From Streptomyces sp. NBC_00237 (GTDB lineage Bacteria; Actinomycetota; Actinomycetes; Streptomycetales; Streptomycetaceae): DNA of 64,000 nucleotides. The position numbers were made by a program, and so were the translations under genes. How positions within the stretch are numbered: position 1 is the first letter of the stretch; the number at the start of each line of letters is the position of its first letter. Under the pieces are notes generated by a model, which made no database searches, was not told where the DNA came from, and saw only the letters and a program-made list of their open reading frames with translations. The DNA lies in NCBI RefSeq assembly GCF_026342435.1, contig NZ_JAPEMT010000001.1, positions 434,001 through 498,000 on the forward strand, given 5' to 3'. Below, piece after piece: positions 62,372-64,000 of this stretch.

Positions 62372-63447
62372 CGGGTGTGCTCCTTGAGCTTGCCGCGCTT
62401 GACCAGCAGGGCGAGGAAGGGGGCGCCCAGCAGGGCGGTGATCACACCGGCCTCCAGTTCGCCGGGGCGGGCCACCATCCGGCCCGTGACGTCGGCGGCG
62501 AGCATCAGCGCCGCCCCGCCCAGCGCCGAACAGGGCACCAGCCAGCGCGCGTCGGGCCCGGTGAGGGCCCGTACGACATGGGGGACGACCAGGCCGACGA
62601 AGGTGACGGGTCCGGCGGCGGCGACCGCCGCGCCGGTCAGGACGATGACCGCGACCGCACCCAGCGCGCGGGTGGTCCTGACCTTGGTGCCCAGGGTGGT
62701 GGCGAGGTCGTCACCGAGGGCCAGCGCGTTGAGCCGCCCGCTGAGCCCGAAGGCGAGCAGCAGGCCGACGGCGACGAACGGAAGGATCTCCACGGCGAGT
62801 CCGGCGTCGCGGCCCGCCAGCGAGCCCACCGCCCAGAAGCGGTACTGGTCCAGGGTGCGGACGTCGAGCAGCACCAGCGTGTTGGTGCCCGCGTCGAGCA
62901 GCACGCTCACCGCGGCCCCGGCCAGCGCGAGTTTGGCCGGAGTGGCACCCCCGTACCCGGTGCCGCCGACCGCGTACGCGAGGAGCCCGGCCAGCGCCCC
63001 GCCGAGGAAGGCGAACCAGATGTACTGGTACGAACTGGTCAGCCCCAGCATGCCGATGCCCGCCGCGACCGCGAACGCGCCGCCCGCGCTGACCCCGATG
63101 AGCCCGGGGTCGCCGAGCGGATTGCGGGTGATGTCCTGGGCGACGGCCCCGGCCGCGCCCAGCGCCAGCCCGACCAGCAGGCCCAGGAGGGTGCGCGGCA
63201 TGCGCAGTTCCCGGACGACCACCGCGTCACCGTCCGTGCTGCCGCCGATCGCGGCCAGTACGTCGGAGAGCGGCACGGACTTGGTACCGATCGCCAGCGA
63301 GGCGCAGACCAGGGCGACGACCACGGCGAGCAGTGCGGCGACGACCGTGAGGCGCGCGGCAACCTGCCGTGACGGCGGGGGCGGTGGGGCGGGGCGGGCC
63401 GGGGAGACGGCCCCGCCGGTGACGGGCTTCACAGACACGGAGCTCAA
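62368..63447 (-). CDS. Fe-siderophore ABC transporter permease (first FecCD)
   Basis: A permease of up to 359 residues. Motifs are LRMPRTLLGLLVGLALGAAG, AQDITRNPLGDPGLIGVSAG, FWAVGSLAGRDAGLAVEILP, AAAGPVTFVGLVVPHVVRAL and the tail VKRGKLKEHTR. The first 30 residues are a Pro-rich cytoplasmic extension. The frame opens at TTG 63447, overlapping an iron-box-like palindrome; GTG codons at 63438 and 63432 are alternatives and no ribosome site is clear. It heads the permease-permease-ATPase operon and is divergent from its binding lipoprotein. The siderophore type is unknown. Confidence 0.88.
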   Translation of the reverse strand: MSSVSVKPVTGGAVSPARPAPPPPPSRQVAARLTVVAALLAVVVALVCASLAIGTKSVPLSDVLAAIGGSTDGDAVVVRELRMPRTLLGLLVGLALGAAGAVAQDITRNPLGDPGLIGVSAGGAFAVAAGIGMLGLTSSYQYIWFAFLGGALAGLLAYAVGGTGYGGATPAKLALAGAAVSVLLDAGTNTLVLLDVRTLDQYRFWAVGSLAGRDAGLAVEILPFVAVGLLLAFGLSGRLNALALGDDLATTLGTKVRTTRALGAVAVIVLTGAAVAAAGPVTFVGLVVPHVVRALTGPDARWLVPCSALGGAALMLAADVTGRMVARPGELEAGVITALLGAPFLALLVKRGKLKEHTR

Positions 63448-63464
63448 GGTAAGGCATGCCTAAT
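63446..63464 (-). promoter_or_regulatory. Iron-box-like palindrome at the permease start
   Basis: On the plus strand AAGGTAAGGCATGCCTAAT has the palindromic core TTAGGCATGCCTTA (minus strand), resembling DmdR/IdeR iron boxes (TTAGGTTAGGCTAACCTAA) at about two thirds of positions. It overlaps the first codon of the permease frame. Confidence 0.55.
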
Positions 63465-63531
63465 CTCACCTGTCGGCCACCCCCCGTGTGGATTCAGCCA
63501 CGAAGAGGAGCTATTCTCACAGCGCCCTTAC

Positions 63532-63550
63532 ACAGGTAAGCCTTACCTAA
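63532..63550 (+). promoter_or_regulatory. Iron box (DmdR/IdeR-type operator) before the binding-protein gene
   Basis: ACAGGTAAGCCTTACCTAA contains the near-perfect palindrome AGGTAAGCCTTACCT and matches the actinobacterial iron-box consensus closely. It lies 45-63 bases before ATG 63595. Iron-loaded DmdR1/IdeR should repress siderophore uptake here. Confidence 0.8.
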
Positions 63551-63594
63551 GCGCTGCCGCCGTCTCTCGTGCTGCCGCCGTTCCTGGAGAACCC

Positions 63595-64000
63595 ATGCAC
63601 CTCTTCCCTCAGCGTCGCCGGCCGGGCCGGATCGCCGCCGCCGCCCTCACGGCGGCCATGGCCCTCTCGCTGGCCGCCTGCGGCAGCGACACGGCCGACA
63701 AGGCCGACAAGGCGGCGGCCGACAAGCCCGCCGCGGCCGCCGGCTCCTTCCCGCGCACGATCACGCACGACAAGGGCAAGACCGAGATCAAGGCCAAGCC
63801 CCAGCGCGTGGTGGCGCTGGACAACAGCCTGGTCGAGGCCGTCGTCGCGCTGGACGCCCCGCTGGTCGGCGGCATCGGCTCGTACCGCGACCAGAAGGGC
63901 TTCCCCCCGTACCTCGGTGACGCGGTGAAGAACACCAAGGACGTCGGTCCGATCGCCACCCCGAACCTGGAGGCGATCGCCGCACTCAAGCCGGACCTCA
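63595..64000 (+). CDS. Fe-siderophore-binding lipoprotein (5' part only)
   Basis: The first 135 residues of an ABC-transporter substrate-binding protein (FecB/FhuD type). The lipobox LSLAACGSD (Cys29) directs lipidation and surface anchoring. A short Lys/Ala/Asp linker follows. The mature domain starts with FPRTITHDKGKTEIKAKPQR and VVALDNSLVEAVVALDAPLV, then KNTKDVGPIATPNLEAIAAL, typical of periplasmic-binding-protein class III siderophore receptors. ATG 63595 has TGGAGA about seven bases upstream. It is divergent from the permease operon with an iron box between. The gene continues past the window end. Confidence 0.93.
   Translation, partial: MHLFPQRRRPGRIAAAALTAAMALSLAACGSDTADKADKAAADKPAAAAGSFPRTITHDKGKTEIKAKPQRVVALDNSLVEAVVALDAPLVGGIGSYRDQKGFPPYLGDAVKNTKDVGPIATPNLEAIAALKPDL

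Noticed and set aside
1..64000. tRNA or rRNA genes
   Set aside because: No cloverleaf-like sequence with a T-loop GTTCRA and CCA-proximal acceptor pairing, and no rRNA signature, was recognised by eye; a covariance search was not possible.

Overview
The window is chromosomal DNA from a high-GC actinomycete, almost certainly a Streptomyces or close relative. The reasons are the G/C bias at third codon positions, the whiJ/abaA-type trio (XRE regulator, DUF397 protein, HATPase), a mycothiol-type PIG-L deacetylase, Mrp antiporter genes with mrpA and mrpB fused, a DmdR/IdeR-like iron box and paired GAF-ANTAR regulators.

Layout. 1-4083: a 3'-truncated luciferase-like flavin oxidoreductase, a small zinc-ribbon protein, an IS427-type insertion sequence and two GAF-ANTAR regulators. 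The IS lies exactly on the CTAG that formed the shared stop of two convergent genes and is flanked by a 17-bp direct repeat. 4391-7690: a secreted trypsin-like protease, a convergent lipoprotein peptidase of the tripeptidyl-aminopeptidase family, a 46-residue membrane peptide and a perfect hairpin terminator.

7939-30288 is the main feature: one uninterrupted gene of 22.35 kb encoding a 7,449-residue cell-wall protein. It has a signal peptide, one DUF11-like domain, five repeats of a propeller-like segment plus a GEVED domain, eleven DUF11/DUF7927-like domains, nine alternating C/D domain doublets with a 274-residue superperiod, seven more DUF11-like domains, a Pro/Lys stalk, LPDTG, a membrane helix and an Arg-rich tail. 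It looks like a very long stalk or adhesin.

30325-41281: a VapBC module, a sigma factor with a probable membrane partner, two methyltransferases, the whiJ/abaA-type trio, a winged-helix-like protein, a Uma2 nuclease-fold protein, a NIPSNAP protein, an M23 peptidase and a GNAT enzyme. 41371-49411: a CatB-like acetyltransferase with decayed 3' repeats, a TerB protein, a CPA2 antiporter with an RCK_C partner (c-di-AMP-type pair), a HATPase, a large LuxR-type ATPase regulator and a PRC-barrel/DUF2382 stress protein.

49579-56083: a translationally coupled mrpA(B)-C-D-E-F-G operon for Na+/H+ antiport. 56260-60290: a second Tap-family peptidase, a PH-like membrane protein, a rhodanese and a Mca-like deacetylase with a 13-bp tandem repeat upstream. 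60469-64000: an Fe-siderophore ABC transporter (ATPase and two permeases) divergent from its binding lipoprotein, which runs off the end; iron boxes lie between them.

No rRNA, tRNA or CRISPR array was seen. Most start codons were chosen from Shine-Dalgarno spacing read by eye. Domain names come from recognising motifs, not from searches.
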